A DNA stretch of 64,000 nt, from the NCBI GenBank assembly GCA_964019335.1, contig OZ025683.1, positions 434,001-498,000 on the forward strand, in the 5' to 3' direction. The position numbers and the translations under genes were made by a program. This DNA is from Diplonema japonicum (lineage: Eukaryota > Euglenozoa > Diplonemea > Diplonemida > Diplonemidae). The notes below the pieces were generated by a model. It worked only from the letters and a program-made list of their open reading frames with translations. It had not been told where the DNA came from and ran no database searches. This document shows positions 30,101-45,100 of the stretch, one piece after another; within the stretch, counting starts at the first letter, position 1, and the number at the start of each line of letters is the position of its first letter.

Positions 30101-33100
30101 ACAAGGAGAAGTGACTGCACTTGGCGGGTGGGGCACTATCTGCTATATTGACCTCAACAAGGATAAGCCCATCGAAATCTGCACACCTGACGCCAGCACC
30201 ATCCAGCAGTTCCCCAACAGCATTATCGCCTCCGTTACAACAGGCAGCATTACAACCGTGAGTTTCTCAGTTGGCTTTACCTACGCAGCGAGGTGTTTGA
30301 CAGCCTGCGGCGATCACGGTCTCTGCTCTGACGAAGAGCAAAATTTCAACATGAAGTACCCCGAGGCCGAGTATTCAGCCCGAGATACACCACCAGATCC
30401 CCCAGAGACAACTCATTCGAAGCAGCAGTCCATCCTTAGACAGAGGCAAGCAGCTGTGCTGTCGTACCAGAAGCTCTCCATGTCGCGCATCTGGGATGTA
30501 CAGAAGCTCCGCACTGCACTTATTCTAGGTGCCCGCATACGGCAGAAACATCGCAAAAGAGAGGGGGCTGTTCTAAACGCTGTCGGATGCAACACTGCAG
30601 GCGCTTCCTGTCAGCCCCACATGACATTGGCTGGTGGAACATGCACTTGCAACAGTCCTTATATTTGCCCCAATGACGACGGTCCCTGTTTCGTTCCATG
30701 CGGCACGACGTGGTCTTCCCCTGGTCCGAGCTGCACATCGGACGCCAGTGTTGTGAGCACTGTTTGCACGTGTAACGCTGACTTCACATGTACCAATGGG
30801 GAGTGCGAAATGAACCCTGTTGGCTGCAACACTGCCGATGCGGGTGGTGGCTGTGAGGCACACATGACTGTTGTCGGGGGAACATGCACCTGTGATGCAC
30901 CGTATCTGTGCCCCACAAACAACGGTGATTGTGTGGTTGGTTGTGACCTTTCCTGGTCGAACCCAGGACCCGATTGTACACCATCTTCAGCAGCTGTGTC
31001 GGGTACATGTACTTGCAACAGTGGTTACACGTGCACTGCTGGTGCATGTGCAATTGCGGCCGTTGGTTGCAACACTGCCGATGCAGGGGGTGGCTGTGAG
31101 GCACACATGACTGTTGTTGGTGGAACGTGCACCTGTGATGCACCGTATCTGTGCCCCACAAACAACGGTGATTGTGTGGTTGGTTGTGATCTTTCCTGGT
31201 CGAGCCCAGGACCCGATTGTACACCATCTTCAGCAGTTGTGTCGGGTACATGTACTTGCAACAGTGGTTACACGTGCACTGCTGGTGCATGTGTTGTTAA
31301 TCCTCCAGCGGCTGTTGGCTGCAACACTGCTGATGCAGGTGGTGGTTGTGAGGCACACATGACTGTTGTTGGTGGAACGTGCACCTGTGATGCACCGTAT
31401 CTGTGCCCCACAAGCAATGCCCCTTGTGTGGTTGGCTGTGACCTTTCCTGGTCGAGCTCAGGACCCGATTGTACACCATCTTCAGCAGCTGTGTCAGGTA
31501 CATGTACTTGCAACAGTGGTTACACGTGCACTGCTGGTGCATGTGTTGTTAGTTCACCAGCGGCCGTTGGTTGCAACACTGCTGATGCAGGTGGTGGCTG
31601 TGAGGCACACATGACTGTTGTCAGTGGAACGTGCACCTGTGATGCACCGTATCTGTGCCCCACAAGCAATGCCCCTTGTGTGGTTGGCTGTGACCTTTCC
31701 TGGTCGAGCCCAGGACCCGATTGTACACCATCTTCAGCAGCTGTGTCGGGTACATGTACTTGCAACAGTGGTTACACGTGCACTGCTAGTGCATGTGTTG
31801 TTAATCCTCCAGCGGCCGTTGGCTGCAACACTGCCGATGCAGGGGGTGGTTGTGAGGCACACATGACTGTTGTTGGTGGAACGTGCACCTGTGATGCACC
31901 GTATCTGTGCCCCACAAACAACGGTGATTGTGTGGTTGGTTGTGATCTTTCCTGGTCGAACCCAGGACCCGATTGTACACCATCTTCAGCAGCTGTGTCG
32001 GGTACATGTACTTGCAACAGTGGTTACACGTGCACTGCTGGTGCATGTGCAATTGCGGCCGTTGGTTGCAACACTGCCGATGCAGGGGGTGGCTGTGAGG
32101 CACACATGACTGTTGTTGGTGGAACGTGCACCTGTGATGCACCGTATTTGTGCCCCACAAACGACGGTGATTGTGTGGTTGGTTGTGATCTTTCCTGGTC
32201 GAGCCCAGGACCCGATTGTACACCATCTTCAGCAGTTGTGTCGGGTACATGTACTTGCAACAGTGGTTACACGTGCACTGCTGGTGCGTGTGTGTCGACT
32301 CCTTCTCCTGTTGGCTGCAACACTGCCGATGCAGGTGGTGGCTGTGGGGCACACATGATTATTATGAGTGGGTCCTGTGTCTGTGAGAATGACTACATGT
32401 GCCTAGAGACCAACGGTGACTGCTTCGTAAGTTGCGGCAATCACTGGTCCCCATCGGGACCTAGCTGCGTGGGGAACTCGAGCACATCAAGTCAATCAAC
32501 TTGCGAGTGCAACTATGGCTATATTTGTGGCAATGACCAGTTATGCGAGGTCACGGAGCTAGTGCCATGCGGTACCACCTTGTCGAGTGGGCAAACATGT
32601 GAAGAAGGCACTTCCTTAGAAGGAGGTGTCTGCACGTGTGGCGAGTCAGGTCTCTGCATAAGCAGCGAGTGCAAGGTGAAGTGCATGCACGGTGAACAGG
32701 GTTCGTGCATCGACAATGCGTTGCGAATGCCAAACAACCTTTGCGAGTGCACACCGAGTTACGTGTGTGCAGAAGATGGCTACTGCGTTTCATATGTATC
32801 TTGCGATGCAAGCATCTCAGCAGACTACGAAAGGTGCCACAGTGATTTGGTGCAGGAGGGCAATACATGCCGGTGCGGCAGTGAAAGGTTTTGTGAAACT
32901 GGAGCATGCTACACGAAGTGCAATATGCTGAGTTCTGAGTTGAACTGTCACCGCGATCAACTAATGTATTACGGTCGATGCCGGTGTGTTGGAGGGACAG
33001 TGTGCTTTCCTGATGGCGGCTGTGAGAATGCTGCGAGGGTTTGCGGGCAGACCGTCACGGTAGAGTACGGGCAGTACTGTATCGGTGCAGAAGCCAATGC

Positions 33101-36100
33101 AGGGATGTGTGTGTGCGATGTGAACGAGGTCTGCAGCAACGGGGGCTGCAGAACAAGATGTGACGCTGTGTCTTCAGGCAGCCTGTGCGTTGACGGTGCT
33201 GACGCTGCTTCATGGCCCAGGTGCACATGCCGCCCAGGCAGGGAGTGCATCGGCGGAGCTTGTGTTACTGTATTGGGGTGCAACCGGTGGTTGACTCTCC
33301 CCAGTGAGCAATGTGGGTTGAACATGCACTTAACTCCGTTCGATTCGTGTAGATGCAATAACGGGTACATATGTAAGCAGAGCAGGTGCGAGCCGTTGCG
33401 GCACTGCAACGAGCCAGCACCTGCTCAAACGCTATGTGGAGCAGGTCTGGTGCTGCGCCAGGGCAAGTGCGTGTGCGGCGGAGGTTTGCAATGCAGCAAC
33501 AGTAAGTGTAGGTATGGGTGCGGCCAGTTTCGCATGTCCCTCGATACATCGTGCACAATGGGTGCTGGGCTAGTGCGTAACGCCACAGATATGATAGCGG
33601 GCAACACAACAGCACTCAACACAACACTCGACTCGGCACTCAACACAACACTCGATACTACCGTACTCGTGGATCCATACATTTGCGAGTGTTACGCAAA
33701 CCTAACATGCCATAAGGGTGCGTGTGTCTCAGAGGTTATCGACACGTGTGATACACGAATCGTTAGCCCCCTTCAAGAATGTGCAGCAGGCCTGGTTGCA
33801 GAAAATGTAACATGCAGGTGCCCAATGGGTGCTGTGTGCTTGGACCAAGTGTGCCGCGTATCATGTACCCAGCATAGTAGGTGGAAGACGTGGAACACAA
33901 GTGAGGAATGGAACATAACTGACACAATCACAATGGTAACAGATTCGCTGCCGTGCGTACCGCATGCAGGTGTAGAGGATGGTGACTGTCGCTGCGACGA
34001 AGGGTTTGTGTGTTCCGACACCCTCTGCGTGCCACTCAGAAAATGCGAAATTGAGCTGCCTCGGCGTGGTACCTTGGGGCCTCTACGCCCCATGGTGCTG
34101 ACCCCTGCACCGTGTGTGAGACACGCCACTGATGTCAATGGCACATGCCTGTGTGGCCTCGACCACCTTTGCCACAGCGGGGCATGCGTCATGCCGTGTA
34201 ACATGACAACAGACATCAATGAAACAAGGTGCACTCCGCACTCGACACGTGATGACAACGTATGTCAGTGTGATCTTGGCTACAACTGCGTGAGGGGTGT
34301 TTGCGACACAGAGTATGTGCATACATGCAGTGTCATGTACGACAATGCTACGCAAGTGTGCTCGCGAAGCCACGGACTGGTTGGCGATGGCTTTGATTGC
34401 TATTGTGCGGCGGGCACGTGCGTTGGCGGTACCTGCATAAGTGAGTGCAACACAAACAGGACAGCACCCTGCACCCAAAACAGTTTTGGGCCGACGTGTA
34501 CATGTAGGAGGCAATTCAGTTGTATTGCAGGCGTGTGTCTGCGGGACGTGCCTTGTGACACTGCCATCCCTACGAACATAACTCACGCATGTGTCCCGGA
34601 CACTTATGAGAGTGACGACGGGTTCTGCAAGTGCTCGAGCAACTACACTTTATGTCAAGACTCTGTCTGTCGTGTAGGATGTAATGCAGAGCTCCGCACA
34701 GGCAAAGATCAGCAATGTGTCGCGAACGCTAACAGCACAGCAGCCGCTCATTGCGTGTGCAGCAGTGGATACTCCTGCCAAGATATGTCATGCAAGGAGA
34801 TAGCTGTCTACTCATGTGATGTGCACATAGACGCAACTTACCAACGCTGTAGTAGCGGGCTGAACTTCTCTACAGCTTTCGCGGGGTCCTGCACCTGCGA
34901 CACTAACACCATCTGCGTCGACCACGTTTGTCAGAAGAAGTGTAACCAGGAAGCAAATGACTGCTCACAGGGCTACTCCTGCTCGGGTGACGGACTATGT
35001 GTGCCCTGGGCGGTCAGCTCATGCAATCAGGAGTACGACAATACCATTCAGATATGCGGAGGAGGCCTGACTGGGCGAGACGGTACGTGTGCATGCCAAG
35101 ACTCGCATCACGACGCAGTATGCCTCCACGGCACTTGCCACACGCCGTGTGACTGTGACGATTGCGGACTGCCACTTGCATTCCCGTGTGTTCCTAACTC
35201 CGTGGGCCCAACGTGCATGTGCACAGAGAAGCTCGTGTGTTTCCGAGGTTTCTGTGGCTATCAAGGAACCCAAGCCCCACCAACACTGGCGCCACCCACA
35301 CTGGCACCTCTCACGCTGGTCCCACCTACAATGGCACCTCCCACCCCTTCACCCCCTCCTTGCGACGACGATCCATATGGCTGGCTGGAAATACACATGA
35401 AGGTGCAGTGTTTGCAGCTTCTGCGATTGTTACCAGAGGCATCTTTTTGCACACGCGATCTGAACACTATTTTTGAAGAATTGCCTGTTGGTGCCTACAA
35501 CCTATCACGTGTGTGCATGTCAACATGTGATTGCTGCCACTGCACCCCACCACCCTACATAGATGAATGTGATACATATCTGAAAACCAACCATTCCTGC
35601 GGCCGGAACACTACCGTCGTAGACGGCTTCTGCAGGTGCACCGGTGACACTGCGTGCACTAACGGAAAGTGCCGCACTATGTGTGATGTCATGCGGACTG
35701 GTTCAGACCCGGAATGTGTTCCGAACACAGTGAATGATGAGGTGCAAGGTGTATGTTCATGTGTGCCGGGTGCAGGTTTCACATGCCAAAACGGGACTTG
35801 TAGTGGAGGTGTTGCTGGGTGTGGGCAGGCGGTGAATGAAAAGGGATGCACTGACGGCGCCTACGACGTGGCAGGTACATGCACGTGTTTGTGGAACATG
35901 GCATGTGAGGAAAACGTGTGCCGCACAAAGTGCTTGCACGAGTTGAACAACGCCACGATGCCAAAGTGCGTATCTGAAGCACTCGTGTCGCGCCCTTATG
36001 GCGGACACTGCGTGTGCAGCTACTTTACAACATGTACTTCAGCAGGTACATGCACATTAGTGCAGCCTCCGGCACCGGTGTCCTTTGTCTCAGGTCCAGG

Positions 36101-39100
36101 ATGTTACGGAGTGGCTGTGACTGCCGCTCTTAGCTGTGAAGACTGCAGTCACGTCTTCCTACCTTCAGAGAAAATGTGTCGGGCATGCGACGCTTCTGGG
36201 TCCCCACTGTCCGCCGACTCAGTGAGGTGGGTGTACGGCGACGCTGTGTGGTGTGGTGCAAAATGCAGTGCCTCGGAAATAATAACTGTAGGTGTGATGG
36301 ACGGCCCGTTTAGTTTGGGATATCCTGCGGAACACCACACCTTAGGATCGGAAGTTGGGACGGACAGGTGGTATCAGGAGTTTATGCCCACTGAGGATGG
36401 GTGCCTGTCGCGTGCAAGCACGCTTCTAAGTTTTGTTTGCCCCGATGGTTCCCCGTTACTTGATGGGAAATTTTGCACGGGGTGCACAAAAGTAGAAATG
36501 GCTCTCATTGTGCTTGAGGGAGGGTGCAATGGCCCTGTCCTTGTCGTAGGTCACTACCTTGGGGCCGGCACGGAGAGGCCCGATGGTCTTTCGTGGGTGG
36601 AGTTCAAGTTCCTTGAAAGGCCGTTCTTGAACCAGTCAGAGGTCTACTGCCTGATGCTGGAGACCTATAGCTCTTGCTCTCACGTGTCCTGGGCCGCTAC
36701 ACCCACACCCTACGGTGTGGGCGGAACGCGTGGGTACTTTGAGAACAATAGATGGGTGCCAAACGGTACACTCACACATGGCTTCGCTGTTGCGGTTAAA
36801 CCAGATGTGACGCCAGCTCCTGTAGATGCGGGTCGGTGCCACACCTTATATACCTGTGCTGATTTGCCACATACAGGGAAAGTGTCACACGGCTGGATGC
36901 CGTCTTTCAAGAGCTGTGTTCGTGCCGCCCAGAGGGTGGGTGCGCCTTACATGACGTACCATACAGGGATGCGAGAGTGCGCCTCGTACATGACATGTCT
37001 CCGGAGGCTCCCCAGTGTTGACGAAGCAACGTCTTTGAGTGTTCGTGGTGCAAGTGTGGTGTGCGAGGTACCGGAGGGCTGTCTTGTAGACGGTTCATGC
37101 AAAGCGAACGGCTTTGGAAAAGAGTGGACTACTCTCTGTGAAAGGAACGCTACACACTGCACACTCTGCAAGACAGGCAGCACCCCTGCCTGCTACGACT
37201 GCGAGGAAGGGTACACTTTGTCAGTCACCGATGAGACGTCCTGCACTGGTGTATGTGTGAGCAACATAACAGGCACTGCGCCACCCACATGCACACCCCC
37301 ATGCACCTGCCGAGGAGAGGTTGCCTACGGCTGGTGCGACGGACGTGCTGCAGGTGGCATGCACTGCAATGGTGCCACACTGGTCAACGGGGCTTGTGTG
37401 TGTCCTTCGAAACAGTGGTGTGATGACACGTATCTGACAGAAGGCCAGTGCATCGATGGGACAGTGGTTGCGGTGCCTACTGGATGGTGTAATCAGCTCC
37501 CCACTACTGCAGGAACCTGTAAAGACTCCGGGGCTACTGTAGAATGTACCGGTGCTGCATGTTTGTGCGTGTGTCCAGACAACGCGAATTGCGATCTAGA
37601 CACGGGTGTGTGCATGGGGCAGTTCATCCAATGCAACAGCTATGCAGGAAACTATGGGTTCTGTGCGTACCCTGCTTTCCCTGACCCTGCGTCAAAGATA
37701 TGCGCTTGTCCTAAAGGCTTCCGCTGTACGTCCGACGACAATGAGATGAAGTGCACCATGCGGAACGACTGCGGGGGGTGCGGGCAGCTACCTTGTGACG
37801 AATCGCAGATCGCCACCATGCGACACGCCGCAAGTCTGACACGGCAATACAAGATCGTATACAGAACCGTAAAAAGGCTACAGGCACCTGGCCCTAATGT
37901 AGACTCTCCTGGTCCCGGTCCTTATCCCTCTCCTCCTTACCCTGATGTTTCTAGTCCCGATCCTGGTCCCGGTCCTTATCCCTCTCCTCATACTGTTCCA
38001 AGCCCACCCTATGGTTCTAGTTCGCAGGCACCCAGTACCTACACGGACCAATCCACCTTTTCTCCTTTCACCATCAACATCACGCACCCGCAAGTGTACA
38101 TGACCTACCAAGAGAAGCATCACGTACCTACTACGAAATTCTGCTTTGGCCCGCATAAGATCATGCGTTGGGACTATGATGGTGATGGGCTGTGCAAGTG
38201 CAGAGGGGACTACAAGTGGGTGTGTTGCGATACGAGCTCTGGCTCTATAGATGGGACGTGTGAAGAAGATCTGTACAACAGCTGCATACAAAACACGCCC
38301 GATCCGAGGGCAGGCTGCGGTGAACCTCCTTCGGAATACGGGTGCAAAGAGCACATGGAAGCAATCTGGGAAGGCGCAATAGGAGAACGGCAGAGGAATT
38401 GCAGATGCATAGCTGGGTTCATGTGCAACGCTCTGTACAGAACGTGCGAGTCTGTCCCGCATGGTGTGGACCACAGGCCACTAGCCGAGTGCGACAAGCA
38501 GGAAGTCGGTGGTGGGTGCATGTTTAATGCATTCACAGACAGTAAAGGTGTATGCAGGTGCAAGTCTGACAGGTACAAAACTGACCAAGGTACTTGGGGC
38601 TGTCAGGCAACAGGCAGATGCAGACTGACGCCCACAGACACTTGCTCAGTGCAGACTAGGGATGCGAGCAACTACGGGAAGTGCCTGTGTGACGCGAGCC
38701 TCCAAAACGGTTTCTGGAACGGCACTGACTGTGGTGAATGCTTAAACCAGTGGTTCGGTCCTGGGTGCACCTTAACATGCAACCTCACAACATTGGCCAC
38801 CGTATTGCCCGAGGTGGGTAACCTACCAACCTATTTGTTTGGCACTTACATCCCAGAAAACGGCGGCTCATGCGAATGCCCTACTGAAGTGACCGGCGGG
38901 AGCTCCTTGGGCTTCACAGGAACCTTGTGCAACGAGTGCTTGGCTGAGAATGGCAAGTTTGGCGACAACTGCTCCGATGCCCGTTCGAGCACCACAATGA
39001 AATGGGAACGTCAGTTCCAACAGTTCGTTCCTGTCGTGCTAGGCCCCTACAAGGTCATGAGCTACTCGCAAGTTTACATCAGTGTCGAGCTGTTATCAGG

Positions 39101-42100
39101 CGACATCAGCTCCTTGCAAGCCAATCTCACCATCTTCCCCACCTATCGCGACGTGGAAACCGTGTTTGAGGGCACCACCACTACGAGTTGGGCGTCACGC
39201 AGTCTGATGCAGCTGGGCAACGACAACGAAATGTTCCAGAGGCAGCCACAGCAGAAGAGTGTGGATCTCACGGTTAACGACACGACTACAAATTGTATAA
39301 ATTCTCCGAATTGGCCTGCGTCTGGCCTTTCTGGAGAATGCTACGCAAGTGTTCCACGTGGATACAGCTACGCTGCCATCAAGCTCATCTCGGACCGCGA
39401 GCTGGAAGTCGGTGTAAAGGTGAGACTTGTGACCGACTGTTGCAACGCACACGGCTTCTGTGGGGAAGACATCATGGAATGCACTTGCGCTGCTAATGCT
39501 GACCTTGGGTACTGGTCTGCATCTCAACAATGCAAGACTTGTGACAAGGGGTACTCAGGGTCCAGCTGCACTGAGTTTACCGCCACATTCGACACGAGAA
39601 TGACGACTTTGCCTGGTGCTCCCATCGCGGTTCCTGTCCTCGGGCAGTCGTCGTACTACAGCGTGGAAGTGGCGCCCACCACTCCCTACAACGTGTCACT
39701 TGCAGGCAAAGGAGACTGTGACTTGGCTGTAACGCTTTCCTCGACTTGTGGCACTGGCTGGACAGAATACAAGGGGACATGTTACCACCTGGCTACTTCC
39801 TGCAACGCGTCATTTGAAGAAGCACGTGATGCGTGCTCACAGATGGGTGCCAGCCTGCTGAGGCTGGAAAAGAACACTGATTTACTCTTCTTCTTGGCAT
39901 CGTTTATGGGAAGCCTAGGGCCCGTTACCGACAGCTGCCCTCATACCAAGAAAGTTTGGACGGACATGACACGCAGCAAGCAGCCGGACTGTTCGGGTTT
40001 GCTGGAATCCTTGTGTGTGCACCCGTGCATGTGGGATTCCGACACGCACAGCTGCAAACGGAATATGTCATCAACATGTGCATTCGACCCCACAGCGTGG
40101 GATAGTCCGTTGAAGTACAATCACCACACGGAAGACACGTGCAACAAGGTTGGAAGGACGTTCACACACAACGGAAAGGTGTACTCAAAGGACTGCTTTT
40201 GGAACAAGTTGGCAAATCCCGTAAGCCAAGAAGTGACAGGGCAGTGTGCAGACGGCGAGTGCACTACAGTGCAGTACACCCTCGGCGCGGGCGCGTGTGA
40301 ACCACAGTACACCTTCCTCGGAAGTTTCGACGAGAAGGCCGTCTTGCTCGCGTCATCCATTCTGCTAGAAGGCAGAGTTGGCTACAATAGTTGTGTACCT
40401 GAAACTTACTCGGGAGCTGCGTGTACTGCCGCAAAGAATACCCCTGTGCTTGATAGCATGGGCCGCCCACTGCCAGTTCACGGGAAGTGGGTTGATGGCG
40501 CAGGCTGTATTGATGACTTTGGGTTTGAGTCCCAAGGTGAGTGTGGTGGTGTCGACAACTCAAACCTAAAGTCCCTAATCTGCAACGAAAAAGCGTTGGA
40601 CTCCTTCTCATGCGGCTTCGCACAGGAGCGGCACGGGTTGCGTGGACACGAGGGCTTTCCCTGGTACGATGTCACGACGACGGAACCGCAGCAGTGTTAT
40701 ATTTGCACTCCGACCGAGTGGGCGAAGCAAGAGTACAGCACTGCACAGTGGACCACTGCAGGGGATATCGTGAAGAACTGCATTGCATTTGGACTCCAGG
40801 ATGACATGAGTGTCAGTGAAGACGACCCTGGCTTCGTGGGGTATTCGGCATACTGCACGAGTGCGTTAGAGTCGCTAATAGGGCATCTCTCGGAGGAGGA
40901 ACAGGCAAGTTGGGGTCACAGGGACACTAACATTTTCCGAGCTAGCTACATTTGTGAAAAGCCACGCGATACAAAAGTGTCGGGAAGCGAGCGCAGCTTG
41001 ATCCACCCCACGGAGGACCTTGAGGACTTCATGATCAACCCTACATGTTACAACCCAGAGGTGTACGTCGCATCCAACGACGTCTGCACAGGCGTCGTGC
41101 CGAAGGATGCCAACTACTTAGCGATCCGCGTCACCTGTCTGGAGCCTGCTTCCTTGTACAACCTATCTATGAGCTTTGTGTCAGGTGGACACTACTACAG
41201 GGGCAGCGACCCTCCTTGCATCAACAGTGATTCGGAGGGGCATTGGATGGGCACGTTTTGCTCAGAGTGCATGCCGCGGTGGTCAGGTCCAGAATGCACG
41301 GTGTTTGAACACTGCTTTTACACAGGAGACTGTCGGCACGGGCGCTGCACAGAAACAGGTTACTGTGAATGCGACCCGGACTGGTACGGCATGCTCTGTG
41401 ACAGTTACTGCAATTCTACCACGTGTCTCAACGGGGGTTCTTGCAACCCCGAGTTCCAGGTCTGTAACTCCTCGCTTGGCTTCCCATTGTCGTGTCCGTC
41501 CTATGACCTTAGCCCATTGTGTGTCTGCGAGCCTGGCTTTGCTGGAGTCAACTGTGAAACCTGCACTTCGGGCAAGTGGGGCAAGGTGTGTGACCAGTCT
41601 TGTGTCTGCAACTCACAAGGCTGCAATGCGGTGACGGGTACTTGTGAGTGTGTCACCGACAGTTTGCAGGGCTTTTGGAGTGGTTCGAAATGTGAAGAGT
41701 GCGCTAAGAACTATTATGGAGCTGACTGCACGAAGTACTGCCTGCCCTCAAGCACCTGCAGTGGCCATGGGAATTGTACCAAATCCGGCAGTTGCTCATG
41801 TGACGTTGGCTACTATTCGCATTCCTGTTCTACAAAATGCACGGTCGCGCTGTGCACAGGACATGGAGCTTGTGATGCTACTACAGGTGCGTGCATTTGC
41901 GATTTGAGTTACAGTAAAGGCTTCTGGGGAGGCAAGACGTGTAACACCTGTGCAGCCGGGTATTATGGGACTGCTTGCAAACAGGACTGCCAGTGTGCAA
42001 TGCATGGTACGTGTGATGCAGCAACGAGCAACTGCCGGTGTTATGATGACGACAAGAACGGCCACTGGTCGGGTACGAAGTGTACCGACTGCAAAGATGG

Positions 42101-45100
42101 CTACGTCGGGGTGGAGTGCTTGGCCAAAGCGCAAGTCTCGGAGAATAATTTAGCGCGTGTTGCGAAGCTGTCGGTCACAGGTGCTGACAGGTCTGTCAAG
42201 TACTATACGTCCTTAGCAGGTGCTGCTGTGACCTTCAGTACAGGACAGTGGGATCACCTCCTGGCGGGTGCTGGGTCCGACGTCTCTCTCTTCAGGAGGC
42301 CCCGGACTAGCGCAAAGCTTGCAGACTGGGAATACATTGGCACATGCAACTTGCTCAATATGTTTGGATACGGCAGTGAAATCATCGGAGCAGTGCTGCA
42401 CAAGGGAATGGTGTACGTAGGGCTGCAAGGAGCAGAAAAGTCAGCGCTGGTGCCCTTCGTAGCAACAGAGCCGTTGGACATCATCAAGGGAAGGCATCGT
42501 CAGGACCAGTGCTCCAACATCACAGCCAACAGTGTCGTGACCGACTTTGTAGGGGACAACTACGAGCAGCGTTTAGTAGCAATGGCGCTCGACGATAGAT
42601 ACGATAGCATCTACACTGTGGCGCTGAGGTGGAACACTTCAGATGCGCTAGTAGTGCCTCTACTTGTGCTATCGAGGATCATGTTGGACACTATTGACAC
42701 GGACGACTGGTCAAAGGGCGCCTCCCACCCGATGTCCGCGTCTCTGCCACTCCCCATGATGAACACGGTTTCAAGCATTGTCGTGAACTATCGCGACAGT
42801 GTTACTAACAAGCCGCTTGACAACCCTTTCTTGTTCGTGATGGGGACCTCGAGGTCGTCCAGGATCATGGTGCTGAAAGTCTTCATGCCAACAAGTGGCC
42901 TGCTCAGCATCGACGATGGGTCACTGAACGACCTCCGTCCTGTTTACAACTTCCAGCCTGGCTTCTGCAGCCAGGTGCCATGTGAGACGATCGCAGAAAG
43001 CCTCATCCTGCGCGGGTGGCTCTACCTCGCCGTGCAGACATGGAACAAGAACACCAACAGAAGAACAGCAGTGTTGGGGAGGATACGCCTGGACATGATC
43101 AAAGACAGGTCTGCATCTTCCTACGGCTATACCGAAGTGCCAGAAAGCTGGTCTGGTACTGAGATGGGCATTGGGTTCATGGTTCTTGATGCAAACACGA
43201 CCAACACACGAGAAGAAACTAAGCAGCCCGAGCCGTTTCCCAGCACTGGTAATGGGTATCAAGCATGCAAGGGTAAGAGGTGTGGTGACACATGCGTGGC
43301 GTGTGAACCTAGTAGCACTCTTTGTGTTGAGACGCAAGAGAAGAAATATTGCACGGCAAAGGGGAATTGTGTGCCGGACATGCCTTCTTCTTGCTTGACG
43401 AGCGCTCCTACTTACATCTACCTGGGGCTCAAAAACTCTACACCGAGCATTTTGTACAAGTACAAAGTTGATGAGCTGAAGAACACCTTCCACGAAGAGC
43501 CAACACAGCTCACGCTCAACTACGAGAACATTGCCACCCAGTACCAGGCAGCCGTCGCAGCGGTGGCCGACCCGGGCATGCGACTGCTCTACGTGGTCAC
43601 AAAGCTCAATCGGTTGCAAGTGTCTGTCGTGAACCTATACGATGTGCAGAAGCTGTCGCCTGTGTACGTGGATGGCACAGGGGGCACCCTGGTGACAGTC
43701 AAGGGATCGGGGTTCCCACTCAATCTCAACCAGTCAGACAAGTCATTGGCCGTATCATGCAAATGGGGTGATTTCGTGTATAAAGGAAGCCCCACAAGCC
43801 CCACAGCCACACTCATAGACAGTGAGACTGTCATTTGTAAGGCACCGAAGAAGTCACAGTTCGACGCCTGTGCAGACGTACCGCTTGAAGTGTCCATTGA
43901 GAACGAGGCAAGATTCAGCTCGAATGGGATCCTCGTGCGACACATCAATGCTGCGATCATTTTCTCCTTGGCACCCCTACGAGGCACCCTCAAGTCAACC
44001 GTCATCATCACTCTCTCAGGTACGGGGTTCCTGAACTCGCCATATCTTGCATGCCTTGTGAACAACGTAGTGACGAAGGCGACGTGGAAGTCGTCGATCT
44101 CCATGTGGTGCACGCACCCTATGACCGACACACCAGCCGTCACAACAGTCGAGGTCACGCTGGATGGACAGAAGTACTCGGAATCGAAAAAACCGTATTA
44201 CATAGTGGGTGCACCCACGCAGATGGCCTGGACAATAGGAAAGTCCAGCACGATGGGGAAAACAGAAGCATATACATTTCCGTCAAAAGCAGTAAACGAC
44301 TTGCTGCCACTGGATATCAAGATGCTGGACTCAGCGGGCAACGAGGTAGGTTCCCGAGACGATGCGGTGCGCGACTATAACATATCCATGTATCTGGAGG
44401 GACCACCCCCTTCGCGCACGCTTCCCTGTGTGTCCGGACCTTGTGGCACGTTGAACGGCCTGGTCAGTTCGCCTATTTTTGCAGGTGCTGCGCAATTCCA
44501 GGGTCTGTATTTAGACTACCCGGGGGCTGGCTCGTATAAGATCATCATTAATGTTATTCGGTCAGATGCTGACTGCAGACCTCTGAGCACGCAAGCCCCC
44601 ATTGCGTCATGCTTGGGGCTTGTGGCCTTCTCAGAAGGTGCGGTGCCAACTCCAATAGCTTCTGCGGAAATCACTTTCGAAATCACAGCGTTGGCCAGTA
44701 CGCTCAAGCTCGTGACATCCCCGCCAAGGTTCAGCACCAATAAAGCAAAGCTCTCCTTGCAACCTATTCTGGTGTTCACTGATGTCTCGGACAACATTGC
44801 CACCACGCACAGTGGGAGGCTCAACATTATCATCACCCCGAATGAGGGTGCGGTGAAGCTCTCGGGCACACAAGGCGACAGGAGCACGGTTGAGTACAAA
44901 GACGGCAGGGTTACTTACTTCAACCTGCGTATCCTAGAGGGCGTCGAGGGCCAGCAGTACGTGTTGCGGTTCGTGCCGGACACCGACCACATCAAGCCTG
45001 TTGCGAGCGATCCCATCTACATCGCGGTCTGCGCCTCTACTAACAACGCAATCAGCAGTATCCAACCTGACAACGGACAGCTGGGGAGGCAGCTTGTGAC

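Noticed and set aside
31114-32358. Repeated 78-82-codon open frames on both strands across the tandem modules
   Set aside because: They recur only because the modules are near-identical copies; the Cys-rich frame is the continuous one.
30579-32560. CRISPR array
   Set aside because: The units are coding, about 250 bp long, contiguous and without unique spacers; the genome is eukaryotic.
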